Assembly (NCBI RefSeq): GCF_900112285.1
Contig: NZ_FOKZ01000012.1
Span: 1-64,000 of the forward strand
DNA from: Polaromonas sp. OV174
GTDB taxonomy: Bacteria > Pseudomonadota > Gammaproteobacteria > Burkholderiales > Burkholderiaceae_C
Direction: 5' to 3'
Length of the DNA stretch: 64,000 nucleotides
A program made the position numbers and the translations under genes. Below, in pieces: positions 18,106 through 27,563 of this stretch; position 1 is the first letter of the stretch; the number at the start of each line of letters is the position of its first letter. The notes beneath the pieces were generated by a model, which was not told the DNA's origin, searched no databases, and saw only the letters and a list, made by a program, of their open reading frames with translations.

Positions 18106-20598
18106 CTAGCGCAAGCCCAAAAAGTAGGATTCCAGCTGTTCGATGGGCAGTGGCCGCGAAAACAGGTAGCCCTGAAACTGGTGGCAGCCCAGCTCGATCA
18201 GGATGTTTCGCTGGTCTTGCGTTTCCACGCCCTCGGCCACGACTTCCAGGCTGAGGGTCCGGGCCAGCGCAATGATGGCGCGCGAAATGGCGGCGTCGTT
18301 CCGGTCTGTAAGCAGGTCGGCGACAAAGCTCCCGTCAATCTTGAGCTGATCCAGCGGCAGGCGTTTGAGCACCGACAGCGACGAATACCCCATGCCAAAA
18401 TCGTCGAGTGACAGTGTTACCCCCAGCGCTTTGAGCGTGCCCAGCTTGGCGATGGTGATCTCCATGCGGTCGGCCAGCAGACTCTCGGTGAGTTCGAGCT
18501 TGAGCCGGTGCGGCCGGATGCCGCTGCGCTTAATCGTGGCCATCACCATGTCGACGAAGTCCGGATGCCGGAACTGGCGCACGCTCACGTTGACCGCAAT
18601 GTTCAAGTCCGCCGTTTCCGGCCGTTCGGCCCAGACAACCAGCTGCTCGCAGGCGGTCTCCAGGACCCACTGGCCCAACGGCAGGATCAGGCCCGACTCC
18701 TCGGCCACCGGAATGAAGTCTGCCGGTGCGATCAGGCCCCACGCGGGATGCTGCCAGCGCAGCAAGGCCTCGACGCCGGTGACGTGGTCATGGCGGTCCA
18801 CCTGTGGCTGGTAGTACACCAGAAACTGCTGGTCCCGCAAGGCGACCCTCAGGTCTGAGCTGATGACGGCTTTGGCGCTGACGCTGGCCTGCATGTCGGG
18901 GTCGAAGAAACAGACCGTGTTGCGCCCCAGGGTCTTGGCCTGGTACATCGCCAGGTCGGCCTGCTTGAGCAACTCACTCACACTATCCTGTTGACCGTTG
19001 AGCAAGGCCACACCAACGCTGGAGGTCATGTAGTACTGGTGTCCATCCAGGTCGAAAGGCTCGCGCAAGTGGCTCAGTATTTTTTCGGCTACGTTCCCGG
19101 CTTTGGTGGCGTCCGGTTCATCACCCAGGTCTTCCAGCATGACAACGAACTCGTCACCGCCCAGGCGCGCCACGGTGTCGGTCTTGCGAACGCAATCAGA
19201 TAGACGCGCAGCGACTTTTTGCAGCAGCAAGTCGCCCTTGTCGTGGCCCAAGGTGTCGTTGACGACTTTGAAGTGGTCCACGTCGATGAAGAGCAGCGCG
19301 CCTTGGCGCCGCGTGCGGGCGCTTTGGGCCAGCAGGTGCTGCAGCCGGTCCAGCAACACCTGCCGGGTGGGCAGTTCGGTCAGCGAGTCGTAAAAGGCCA
19401 GATGGTGGATTTTCTCCTCTGCCGCCTTGCGCTGGGTGATGTCGCGTCCAACGGCAACCCAGTGCGTGAGCTCGCCCAATTGCCCGAGCACCACGACGAT
19501 TTCCAGTTCCACCCAGAACCAGCTGCCGTCCTTTTTGTAGATCATCAGCTCGTTGCGTACCTGCTTGTTCTGCTTTAGTGCCACCGACATGCGATGCAAT
19601 CGTCCGATTTGGGGATCGGGCCCGAGCAGCATGCGGGGCGTCTGGCCAAGCACCTCGTCTCGGCCGTAGCCGGTGTGAAGCTCGAACGCATCGTTGACGA
19701 ACACGATAAGTGGCTCAGATTCATCGGCTGGCGAGGCCTCGGCGATGACCACAATGTCGTTCAGGCGCGAGATGCTGGTTTCCAGCAGCATCAACTGCGC
19801 CTGCGACTTGCGCCGCTCGGTCACGTCGCGGAAGTAGACCGCAAGCCCTTCGGCGAATGGGTAGGCGCGAACATCAAGCCATTTGTCCAGGGTGGGGTAG
19901 TAGTCCTCGAATTCCACACGGCAATTGGTTTCGAGTGACTTCTCAAGCTGCTGCTTCAGGCGCTGCTCCACGCCATTGCCATAGTCCTGCCAGGCTTCCT
20001 TGCCCAGCAGCTCACCGGTCGTGCGCTGCAGCAGCCGTTCGCTTTCGCTGTTGAGGTATGTAAAGCAGCACTGGCGATCCAGCGTCACGAAAGCTTCCGT
20101 GATGCTGGCCAGCGTTGTCGTCAGGCGCATCGCCAGGCGAAGGGTTTGGCGGTGCGCCTGCTTCTGGTCGGAGATGTCCTGCAAAGCCCCCTGAATGCGG
20201 ACAATCTGGCCGCTTTCTTCGTTCTGGCCGTACACGGCCTCGCCGACGGTGCGCACCCATTTGCGAGTCTTGGCCGTTGCCTCGATCTGCATTTCTTCAT
20301 CAAAGGCGGTGCCACTTAGCCCGCAGTTATGGATAAAGGCGTTGATGCTGGCGCGCCACTCGGGCGTGTACTTGGCCGCCATCATTTCCAGCGTGATCGG
20401 TGTGTCTGCCGTCACGCCCAGAATGGCGGCGAACTCAGCCGAGTAGCTCAGTCGGTGGTCCGACAGGTCGATCGCCCAACTGCCGATATGTGCGGTGCGC
20501 TCGGCCACCCCGTTGCTGCAGAGGCAGGCAGGTAGACGGGCCAGCGCGTCATGATCGGGCGCGTGATCGGGTTGTGCTGGTACGTGGTAGTTATTCAT
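18106..20598 (-). CDS. PAS-GGDEF-EAL c-di-GMP signalling protein
   Basis: The 830-residue protein has no clear membrane segment. Three PAS-like modules (about 30-150, 155-265, 270-395) precede a GGDEF domain with intact GGDEF at 480-484 and an I-site RKTD at 471-474. An EAL domain (about 570-825) follows, keeping EALLRW, the Asn of NVSVRQF, DDFGMGYSS, LKIDGSF and AEGVET. Both synthesis and hydrolysis of c-di-GMP are therefore possible; PAS input probably sets the balance. It is convergent with the ankyrin gene, 37 bases apart. Confidence 0.93.
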   Translation of the reverse strand: MNNYHVPAQPDHAPDHDALARLPACLCSNGVAERTAHIGSWAIDLSDHRLSYSAEFAAILGVTADTPITLEMMAAKYTPEWRASINAFIHNCGLSGTAFDEEMQIEATAKTRKWVRTVGEAVYGQNEESGQIVRIQGALQDISDQKQAHRQTLRLAMRLTTTLASITEAFVTLDRQCCFTYLNSESERLLQRTTGELLGKEAWQDYGNGVEQRLKQQLEKSLETNCRVEFEDYYPTLDKWLDVRAYPFAEGLAVYFRDVTERRKSQAQLMLLETSISRLNDIVVIAEASPADESEPLIVFVNDAFELHTGYGRDEVLGQTPRMLLGPDPQIGRLHRMSVALKQNKQVRNELMIYKKDGSWFWVELEIVVVLGQLGELTHWVAVGRDITQRKAAEEKIHHLAFYDSLTELPTRQVLLDRLQHLLAQSARTRRQGALLFIDVDHFKVVNDTLGHDKGDLLLQKVAARLSDCVRKTDTVARLGGDEFVVMLEDLGDEPDATKAGNVAEKILSHLREPFDLDGHQYYMTSSVGVALLNGQQDSVSELLKQADLAMYQAKTLGRNTVCFFDPDMQASVSAKAVISSDLRVALRDQQFLVYYQPQVDRHDHVTGVEALLRWQHPAWGLIAPADFIPVAEESGLILPLGQWVLETACEQLVVWAERPETADLNIAVNVSVRQFRHPDFVDMVMATIKRSGIRPHRLKLELTESLLADRMEITIAKLGTLKALGVTLSLDDFGMGYSSLSVLKRLPLDQLKIDGSFVADLLTDRNDAAISRAIIALARTLSLEVVAEGVETQDQRNILIELGCHQFQGYLFSRPLPIEQLESYFLGLR

Positions 20599-20901
20599 GT
20601 TTCAAGTCGAATAGGAACCGATGTGAAAGTAGAAATCGCGCAGCTCACAGTTTATGGGGCCATGCGGACCTGCGGGTCCAAGGAGCACAACATGCACACC
20701 AGTGCCAATCACCCGGTTGAGAGAGATCAAGCGTCTTGCCAAGAATCTAGGCGAAGTGATGGTTGAGGATGTGAAATGGTAACGAGGCTGATACAAAAAT
20801 AGGGTTGCAGGTTACTTTTAGAGTATCTTTCTACAAAGACTCCGAGGAGTCGGGCGACGATCCGGCGAGTTCAGATATCGAAAAACAGGACGGGAGCCAT
20901 C
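20599..20901. other. 303-base intergenic region, nothing recognised
   Basis: This is the divergent spacer between the GGDEF-EAL gene and the small gene at 20902. It must hold promoters for both. I see no clear -35/-10 pair, repeat or coding frame. Confidence 0.4.
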
Positions 20902-21201
20902 GTGAACGCACTTGAGGAACTTAGTCAATGCCCGAATATTGCCACCTTGAAGCCCGCCTTGCAGAGACTTTGCGAAAAATTTGGGCGGATTGCAAGTCTG
21001 GATGTACTTACCGCCATGCATGAGGGCAGGAGGCAGGCCATCTGCTTCTTGAGGCTGGTTTCACCTGAAAAGGAAGATGCTCTCATGAAGACTCTGGGGG
21101 TGGGGCGTTTCGGGGGGGAGATCGTGTTTGTCGTGGATCTCGGGGTCAGCGAGGATGCCGGTCCGTCCTCCCAGTGGGCCCAGTTCGAGGATTACCAGTA
21201 G
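20902..21201 (+). CDS. hypothetical protein, 99 residues
   Basis: The frame starts at GTG 20902 with GGGAG 5 bases upstream. The product is soluble: an N-terminal helical half (LKPALQRLCEKFGRIASLDVLTA) leads to a strand-rich half (RQAICFLRLVSP, GGEIVFVVDLGV). The order and the phrase FGRIASLDVL recall RNA-recognition-motif-like small proteins, but conserved RNP motifs are not seen. It precedes the exported protease gene by 66 bases. No function is assigned. Confidence 0.6.
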   Translation: MNALEELSQCPNIATLKPALQRLCEKFGRIASLDVLTAMHEGRRQAICFLRLVSPEKEDALMKTLGVGRFGGEIVFVVDLGVSEDAGPSSQWAQFEDYQ

Positions 21202-21267
21202 GCCGATCGCACTAGTGTCATGCTCGATTCGGGCTGGGCACTTTCGGAAAACATGGAGCGTATCAAC

Positions 21268-22053
21268 ATGAAATCCCGTTTACTTTCCCTTGTGCTTATC
21301 GGCCTCTTTTTTGGGGCACCTGTGCGGGCCGACATACTAAATGCCATTGCCAAGGTCAAACCATCAGTGGTCATTGTGGGCACCTTCAAGACTACAAGCA
21401 GCCCGCGTTTTGGTCTGAGGGGCACGGGCTTCGTCGTGTCCAATGGAAATCGAGGCCAGGGCAATTTGGTCCTTACCAACGCTCACGTTCTTCAGCAACC
21501 ATCTGAAGAGAACCTGGACGCTGGTTTGGTGGTTCAGATCAGGGTGAGTCAAACTGAATTGCAGATGCGTCCAGTCGTTGTACTTGAAGTGGACAAGCTT
21601 CATGATCTGGCTTTGCTGCGGTTTGAAGGGCCTCCTGTACCGGCGCTCAATGTGCGTGATTCCGGCATGGTTCAAGAGGGACAAAACATTGCCTTCATGG
21701 GGTTTCCAATTGGAGGCGCGCTTGGTTTCTCACCCGTGACGCATAGGGGCATGGTTTCATCCATCGCTGCGGCGGCTTTACCTACGCCTACGGCTCAGCA
21801 GCTCAATGAAAAAACGATTCTTAGCCTGCGCGGGGGAGGGAGTTTCAATATCTTTCAACTCGATGGAACGGCTTACCCCGGGAACAGTGGCGGCCCCTTG
21901 TTTGATCCGGAAACGGGTGACGTCCTGGGCATTGTCAACATGGTGTTCATTAAAGGAACCAGAGAGTCGGCTTTGACAAACCCTTCTGGAATCACTTACG
22001 CGATTCCATCTGTGTTTATTCTGCAGTTATTGCAACGGAGCAAGCTCAACTGA
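21268..22053 (+). CDS. exported trypsin-like serine protease
   Basis: I start at ATG 21268 because GGAG lies 9 bases upstream and the product then begins with a signal peptide (MKSRLLSLVLIGLFFGAPVRA, cut near 21-22). The 261-residue protein keeps the chymotrypsin-fold triad: His in VLTNAHV (about 73), Asp in LHDLALLRF (about 112) and Ser in PGNSGGPLF (about 207). It lacks a PDZ domain, unlike DegP/HtrA. It probably acts in the periplasm on unfolded or surface proteins. It is convergent with manC. Confidence 0.88.
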   Translation: MKSRLLSLVLIGLFFGAPVRADILNAIAKVKPSVVIVGTFKTTSSPRFGLRGTGFVVSNGNRGQGNLVLTNAHVLQQPSEENLDAGLVVQIRVSQTELQMRPVVVLEVDKLHDLALLRFEGPPVPALNVRDSGMVQEGQNIAFMGFPIGGALGFSPVTHRGMVSSIAAAALPTPTAQQLNEKTILSLRGGGSFNIFQLDGTAYPGNSGGPLFDPETGDVLGIVNMVFIKGTRESALTNPSGITYAIPSVFILQLLQRSKLN

Positions 22054-22124
22054 GCCTGAGCTGACTGGTCGGCAGCTCCATTCAACTCAAGCCTGACATT
22101 GACTGATCTCAAGTCTGGCCCTAG

Positions 22125-23735
22125 CTACCCCTGCCGACCATAAGCATCGTCAAACCGGACAATATCGTCTTCACCCAGATAGGCGCCGGATTGAACCTCA
22201 ATCATCTCCAGCGGGACGCGGCCGGGATTTTCAAGGCGGTGAGTCGTACCCAGCGGAATGAAGGTGGACTCGTTCTCGGACAGCAAAAACGTGTCCTCTC
22301 CCCGCGTCACTTTGGCCGTACCGCGCACCACGATCCAGTGCTCGGCGCGGTGATGGTGCATTTGCAGGGACAGCGTGCCACCGGGTTTGACCACAATGCG
22401 CTTGACCTGAAAGCGCTCACCCGCGTCCACGCTGTCATACGAACCCCAGGGGCGAAATACCTTGCGATGAACTATGCCTTCGGAGCGGCTCTGGCGTTTC
22501 AAGTTCTCGACGATCAATTTGACGTCCTGAGTCTTGTCCTTGTGCGCCACCAAAATGGCATCTGCGGTTTCGACCACCATCAAGTCATTCACGCCCACGC
22601 AGGCCACTAGCCGGCCGTCAGAAAGCGCCAGCGTGTTGTGGCAGCCCTGCAGCAGCACGTCACCCTGCGACACGTTGCCGTCAAGGTCTTTGGCAAGCAC
22701 CTTCCACAGCGCATCCCAGGCACCGACGTCCGACCAGCCTGCGTTGAGTGGAATGACCAAGCCTGGCGGGAGTGCTGGAGCATCCAAGTCGCGTATCGCC
22801 GTCCCTGCGGCAAGGCGCTCCATGACGGCGTAATCGATCGAGTCACTGGGGCAGGCGGCAAAAGCCTGTTTGCCCACCCGCACAAACTCGCCATCGGCTG
22901 AGCTTTGATCCCAGGCGGACTGGCAAGCCAACAAAATGTCAGGCCGACAGGCGCTTATGGCCGCCAGCCAGATCGAGGCGCGCATCATGAACAGGCCGCT
23001 GTTCCACAGATAGCTGCCTTCATTCAGATAGGCTTGCGCCGTCAAAAGATCAGGTTTTTCGACAAATCGGGCAATCAAGCTGGCGCTCGAAGCGTCCGTC
23101 TGGCCTACCGGCCCGCTGTAGCTTGCGCCTGATTGGATATAGCCGTAGCCGGTTTCCGGTGCATCAGGCGTGATGCCAAAAGTGACCACGGCCCCGTCGG
23201 CTGCCAGCAAAGCGCCCTGGCTAACAACCCGCTGGAAGGCCGCTGTGTCGGTGATGACGTGGTCCGCCGGCATCACCAGCAGCACCGGATCCGCTCCTGT
23301 TTTTGTAGCTGCTAGCGCAGATAGGGTAAGGGCTGGGGCCGTATTTCTTCCAAAAGGTTCGAGAATGATGGTGCCGGACTTGTCCAGCAGGCGTAATTGC
23401 TCGGCAATGACAAAGCGGTACTCCTCGTTGCAGACCACCATAGGCGGCGCCAGTTCGGCGCCGGCAATGCCATCGACTCGCCTAACCGTGGCTTGCAGCA
23501 GGGAGTCATTACCCATCAGGGGCAGCAACTGCTTGGGGTATTTTTCGCGTGACAGCGGCCACAGGCGGGTGCCGGAGCCACCCGATAAAACCACGGGTTG
23601 AATCAGGATCAAGGGGGGCCTCGCACCTTCATGCCCGGGCTTGAGCAAATCAGTCGCTAGAGGCCGTATCCGCGTCCCTGGTCCGGCGGCCGGAATCAGG
23701 TCTTGGGCATGGGAGACATCATTTGCAGTCGTCAC
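22125..23735 (-). CDS. manC: mannose-1-phosphate guanylyltransferase / mannose-6-phosphate isomerase
   Basis: The enzyme makes GDP-mannose for exopolysaccharides. I choose GTG 23735 as start because AGGAGGGG lies 8 bases upstream; a TTG further up lacks such a site. The 536-residue protein has the nucleotidyltransferase signature LSGGSGTRLWPLSR (about 51-64), FGRNTAPA, MPADH and FVEKP, and a C-terminal cupin isomerase domain (RPWGSYD, LQMHHHRAEHW). The first 45 residues are an extra segment with AAGPGTRIRPL, a second, degenerate nucleotidyltransferase-like signature. galE lies upstream on the same strand. Confidence 0.92.
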   Translation of the reverse strand: MTTANDVSHAQDLIPAAGPGTRIRPLATDLLKPGHEGARPPLILIQPVVLSGGSGTRLWPLSREKYPKQLLPLMGNDSLLQATVRRVDGIAGAELAPPMVVCNEEYRFVIAEQLRLLDKSGTIILEPFGRNTAPALTLSALAATKTGADPVLLVMPADHVITDTAAFQRVVSQGALLAADGAVVTFGITPDAPETGYGYIQSGASYSGPVGQTDASSASLIARFVEKPDLLTAQAYLNEGSYLWNSGLFMMRASIWLAAISACRPDILLACQSAWDQSSADGEFVRVGKQAFAACPSDSIDYAVMERLAAGTAIRDLDAPALPPGLVIPLNAGWSDVGAWDALWKVLAKDLDGNVSQGDVLLQGCHNTLALSDGRLVACVGVNDLMVVETADAILVAHKDKTQDVKLIVENLKRQSRSEGIVHRKVFRPWGSYDSVDAGERFQVKRIVVKPGGTLSLQMHHHRAEHWIVVRGTAKVTRGEDTFLLSENESTFIPLGTTHRLENPGRVPLEMIEVQSGAYLGEDDIVRFDDAYGRQG

Positions 23736-23892
23736 TTCGATCCCCTCCTGAGTTGTGTCCGGTCCATGCCGCCTGCTTCGCTGCAAAGTCAATCAACGTA
23801 CGGGTTGGCGTGCCGAAGTTATTTCGCGCTTATTTGAATTTCAATGTTTTATTCAATGCCTGATGGGTGTAGTCGGCCAAGCTTGTTGAGCG

Positions 23893-24912
23893 TCAGGTTT
23901 GAGCGTAGCCATTAGGGTTGGCGCTTTGCCAGCGCCAGGCGTCCGCGCACATGGTTTCGAGCCCGCGCTGAGCACGCCAGCCCAGCAGTGTCAAGGCCTG
24001 CGCCGGATCAGCGTAACAGGAGGCGATATCGCCGGCGCGACGCGGTGCCAGTTGGTAGGGCACGGGCTTGCCGCTGGCCTGCTCGAAAGCGCGCACCATG
24101 TCCAGCACGCTGTAGCCCACGCCGGTTCCCAGGTTGACGGTCAGGCACTCTGGCTGTGCCTTTAATCGCTCCAGTGCCATGAGATGGCCCTGCGCCAAGT
24201 CCATCACGTGGATATAGTCGCGCACGCCGGTGCCGTCTGGTGTGGTGTAGTCCTTGCCCCACACATTGAGAAACTCGCGTCGCCCCACCGCCACCTGGGC
24301 CACGAAGGGCAACAGGTTGTTGGGTTCGCCCCGTGGGTCTTCGCCTATCAAGCCGCTTTCATGCGCGCCCACCGGATTGAAGTAGCGCAGGATGCCAATG
24401 CGCCAGCTTGGGTCGCTGCGGTACAGGTCGCGCAGCATGTTTTCAATGAACAGCTTGCTCTGGCCATAGGGGTTGGTGGCTGAAAGGGGATGGTCCTCGC
24501 GCAAGGGCAGGTGTTGCGGGTCGCCATACACGGTGGCCGACGAGCTGAACACCAGGGTTTTGACGCCGCATTGCGTCATGGCCTCCAGCAGCCTGACTGT
24601 GCCCACCACGTTGTTGTCGTAATAGGCCAGCGGTTTTTGCACCGACTCGCTCACCGCCTTGAGGCCGGCGAAGTGAATGACAGAGCTTGCGCCGCTCTTG
24701 CGTAAGGCGGCTAGCAGCGCTGCCGAATCGCGGATGTCGCCCTCGATCAGGCCAGGTTTCTTGCCGGTAATGCGTTCTACCCGTGCCAGCGCTTCAGGCT
24801 GGCTGTTGCTGAAGTTATCAAAAACAGTGACATCTTGACCTGTGCCCAGCAGTTCCACGCAAGTGTGGGAGCCAATATAGCCAGCACCTCCGGTTACAAG
24901 AATCATGCTCAT
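23893..24912 (-). CDS. galE: UDP-glucose 4-epimerase
   Basis: GalE interconverts UDP-glucose and UDP-galactose for surface polysaccharide synthesis. The 339-residue SDR protein has the NAD loop [11 protein letters not shown] (about 7-17), the catalytic Ser/Tyr set in FSSSATVYG and YGQSK (about 122-153) and the sugar-binding RYFNPVGAH block. Two ATGs two codons apart (24912, 24906) are possible starts; GAAGG lies upstream of both. It shares strand and probably transcription with manC, 157 bases downstream. Confidence 0.95.
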   Translation of the reverse strand: MSMILVTGGAGYIGSHTCVELLGTGQDVTVFDNFSNSQPEALARVERITGKKPGLIEGDIRDSAALLAALRKSGASSVIHFAGLKAVSESVQKPLAYYDNNVVGTVRLLEAMTQCGVKTLVFSSSATVYGDPQHLPLREDHPLSATNPYGQSKLFIENMLRDLYRSDPSWRIGILRYFNPVGAHESGLIGEDPRGEPNNLLPFVAQVAVGRREFLNVWGKDYTTPDGTGVRDYIHVMDLAQGHLMALERLKAQPECLTVNLGTGVGYSVLDMVRAFEQASGKPVPYQLAPRRAGDIASCYADPAQALTLLGWRAQRGLETMCADAWRWQSANPNGYAQT

Positions 24913-25326
24913 TGGATATGCCTTCGGAATAAAAACATGATCAATTTGCCCTCAGCGCCAGAACCAGGAGCCTGCGTCGTGGCAATACTTGCCCCAGCAG
25001 CCTTGCGCGCAGACTTGGGGTGCGCGGCGCCTTCCACCCCAGCATTGCAAAGCAAGACAACTGATCAGATCGTACTCTTCACCAGGCCTTAGCGGTACAA
25101 GGTTGGTACGGTCTATGTGCTCTGCTTAAGTGCTTTAACGAGAAGGTGGCACGCTTGCACAAGGCAAGGTCAGCGCCATGTTGACCGAGTTCACGGATTA
25201 ATAGGTTGCCCACATGGGTGCGAGCAAGGCATTTTCAACATGGTTTTCATTTTTTGAACCAAAGAATCTGCCTTGAAAAGGCGTTCAGGAATCAGCAAGG
25301 CTATTGAGTTTGTGTGTGCTCTTTAG
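24913..25326. other. 414-base intergenic region with one hairpin
   Basis: The gap between galE and the FeeM-PilZ gene (both leftward) has no convincing coding frame. A small perfect hairpin GCCTT-GAA-AAGGC at 25270-25282 lies downstream of the FeeM-PilZ gene and may be a weak terminator on the minus strand. TGGCACG-CTTGCA at about 25146 looks like a sigma-54 element, but the GG-to-GC spacing is 7 rather than 10, so it was discarded. Confidence 0.4.
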
Positions 25327-26664
25327 CTATTGCAGCGGAGCAATATTAACTGGCACCGGCAAGAGTTGGGCGACATTATCCACGTCTTCATGAGTTGCAC
25401 CAGACTGGAGCGCACCAACCAGTTTTCGCCATGACAAATCAGACTCAATCAGCTTGAAGCCATAAATCCCATGAGAATCCTTGCGCTTGCCATGTATGAC
25501 CGTGGCTTTTGTGATGGATCTTTCCGTACTTCCCAATCGAACGTGAGCCTCACCCTGGACATTAATAGGTAATGGTTCTTTTGCGTGCGCCAAAAAACCT
25601 TCATCTGAAAGTTCAATCACCTGCAGCTCGTAAACATCCATTGTCTCAGTGCCCATGACAGCAAAGCTACCAGGGCATTTGAGCGAGTATCGTTGATGCA
25701 TACGCTGACGTATCGGCAGGTCAGACTCACTAATATAGGGTGGTAATACCTGCTGGTACTCGGGATGGTTGTAGATGGAATGCAACAACCCCTTTTCCCT
25801 TTTTTTTAGGTGTTGAAATATTTGGGTGCGTTGATTAAAAAAATAGTCGAGCAGCTCAGGCGTCATCACCGGATCATTAGTGGTGAAGTAGCGCCGACCT
25901 GGCATCAAAATATTAAGCAACTTCATTCGCACGAAGTACAGATAAAGATTTTTGTGTGATGCTTTCTTGCCATAAACCGCCTTGAGATTTTCAGGGGCTA
26001 CATGCAGGTCAAGAGAGGCGCCAATTGCAGGCGCACCATTGGCAAAATCGTAGTTTTCAACCGAATTTTCCGTCAATCTTTTAAACAGTAAAAGAGACTC
26101 ATACATGTCAATCCGATTGGGATTGACGGCAATCACCAAATGCCTGGTGTCGAAGAAATTGGTGCAGTATTCATACATGAATTTCATCAACGGAAACAGG
26201 ATGGAACCGCCTGTTTTCCTGAATTTTGGATGCACCGCAAGCGCTGATACTTCAGCTATTCGGCCATTTTTTTCGCGAAGTTCATGTAGGTCAAAAATAC
26301 TCTGTAATGGAAAACCGAAAACACTTTCTCGAATGAGGGAAATCGTCCCCACAACTTCGCCATCAAATTTGGCGCACAGCGTTGTCGTCGTAGGTAGTGC
26401 GTGGTAAATACTAATACGCATGCCTGACGGATGGGGTTGCATGAAGCCGCTACCAACATAGGCGTCGTGAAGCAACTTAAAACACGCCTCCAACTCTTCT
26501 CTTGTCTCCGCAATCTTGAGAACCAAGCATTTATCGGGCTTGGGATCGCAGTCAACAAAAGACCGGTATACCGCAAACCGCACGACCCGAGGGAAGAAGG
26601 AGAATATTTTCCGAAGACTTTGATGCAAAACCCTTTTTACATTTGATGAATGTGAATTTTTCAT
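25327..26664 (-). CDS. FeeM-type acyltransferase fused to a PilZ domain
   Basis: The N-terminal half of this 445-residue protein (about 45-250) resembles the GNAT-like N-acyl amino acid synthase FeeM and exosortase-associated acyltransferases, with the core EVSALAVHPKFRKTGG. Residues about 322-425 look like PilZ: a RMHQR motif before YSLKCPGSF, then an IELSDEGFLAHA motif (Glu replacing the usual Asp/Asn) and a GIYGFKLI strand. It may therefore make N-acyl amino acids or acylate another target under c-di-GMP control. It is leftward and alone. The PilZ call is weaker than the FeeM call. Confidence 0.75.
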   Translation of the reverse strand: MKNSHSSNVKRVLHQSLRKIFSFFPRVVRFAVYRSFVDCDPKPDKCLVLKIAETREELEACFKLLHDAYVGSGFMQPHPSGMRISIYHALPTTTTLCAKFDGEVVGTISLIRESVFGFPLQSIFDLHELREKNGRIAEVSALAVHPKFRKTGGSILFPLMKFMYEYCTNFFDTRHLVIAVNPNRIDMYESLLLFKRLTENSVENYDFANGAPAIGASLDLHVAPENLKAVYGKKASHKNLYLYFVRMKLLNILMPGRRYFTTNDPVMTPELLDYFFNQRTQIFQHLKKREKGLLHSIYNHPEYQQVLPPYISESDLPIRQRMHQRYSLKCPGSFAVMGTETMDVYELQVIELSDEGFLAHAKEPLPINVQGEAHVRLGSTERSITKATVIHGKRKDSHGIYGFKLIESDLSWRKLVGALQSGATHEDVDNVAQLLPVPVNIAPLQ

Positions 26665-27018
26665 TCAACTGGTGCTACGTTGCTAACTGTGGATCAAGGA
26701 TGGAAAGCATAGTCGCTGCTACTCAAGAAGCAGCGGATTCTTTGTTTCCAATAGTTTTGTGACCCGCCTTACACATCAGGACATTCAGTTTATTGCACAA
26801 GGCGCCTTTGGACTGTTTGTTTCCGCTTGACCCGATTCAGTGGATGCGAAACAAAATGCTTAGAACCACCTTGTCACGGCAGACCTCTGAAAGCCCGGCC
26901 GCTTGGCGCCATCCATCACCCCGTGGCCACGCTCACTCGCCTGCTTGACTGCTACCGCCTTGAATTGAGCGTGGTATCTCACTTTCTTCGTTTGAGGCCC
27001 ACCGTGGTATCGGGACTA
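26665..27018. other. 354-base intergenic region, nothing recognised
   Basis: It separates the phosphatase gene from the FeeM-PilZ gene, both leftward. A short rightward open frame (26827-27066) is rejected for lack of a ribosome site and family-like sequence. No terminator or promoter is clear. Confidence 0.4.
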
Positions 27019-27507
27019 TTACGGAATCTGAGGCAGACCGTAGTGCGTCTGGTAATGCTCAACTAAACCACGTGCGCCAACTTCACATAGGTCAAGTACG
27101 CGCTCAAAACCTTCGATGTTGCCGTAATACGGATCGGGAACATCACAGTTATCTACCCCTTTCGCAAACTCGAGAAACAGGCGCAGTTTGTGTGCCTGGT
27201 CCACCGGGCATAGGCGTTGAAGATCTTTCAGATTTGCTTGATCCATCGCAAGGATCAAGTCATAGCGACTGAAGTCGCATTCGATGACTTGACGTGATCG
27301 ACTCTTGCCAATCGTATATCCACGCCTGGACAACACCACTTTGGCTCGCGGGTCCGGTGGCGCTTTGCCGTTGCCGGCATGAGTGCCGGCTGAATCTATT
27401 TGAATGTTGGACGCAAGGCCGGCTTTCTTCATCAAGTGCAATGTCACGATCTGCCCCATCGGCGAACGGCACACATTGCCCATACAGACCATCAGGAGTT
27501 TCGTCAT
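27019..27507 (-). CDS. low-molecular-weight protein-tyrosine phosphatase
   Basis: I start at ATG 27507 (MTKLLMVC), which puts the catalytic loop at the N terminus as in the family. The P-loop is C-MGNVC-R (Cys8 to Arg14) and the general-acid Asp lies in VPDPYYG (about 123-129). The length is 162 residues. Such enzymes (Wzb/Ptp type) often dephosphorylate the tyrosine kinase that controls polysaccharide export, which fits nearby manC and galE, but no kinase is in the window. The lytic transglycosylase gene lies 56 bases upstream. Confidence 0.92.
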   Translation of the reverse strand: MTKLLMVCMGNVCRSPMGQIVTLHLMKKAGLASNIQIDSAGTHAGNGKAPPDPRAKVVLSRRGYTIGKSRSRQVIECDFSRYDLILAMDQANLKDLQRLCPVDQAHKLRLFLEFAKGVDNCDVPDPYYGNIEGFERVLDLCEVGARGLVEHYQTHYGLPQIP

Positions 27508-27563
27508 TTGGAGAGGGCCTTGGAGTGTCCATGTTGGTGCGGCGTACACCCATGACACAACGG

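Noticed and set aside
25140..25165. TGGCACG followed by TTGCA resembling a sigma-54 promoter
   Set aside because: The distance between the GG and GC doublets is 7 bases, not the required 10.
26827..27066. Rightward 79-codon frame between the FeeM-PilZ and phosphatase genes
   Set aside because: No ribosome site and no conserved features, and it runs into the phosphatase gene antisense.
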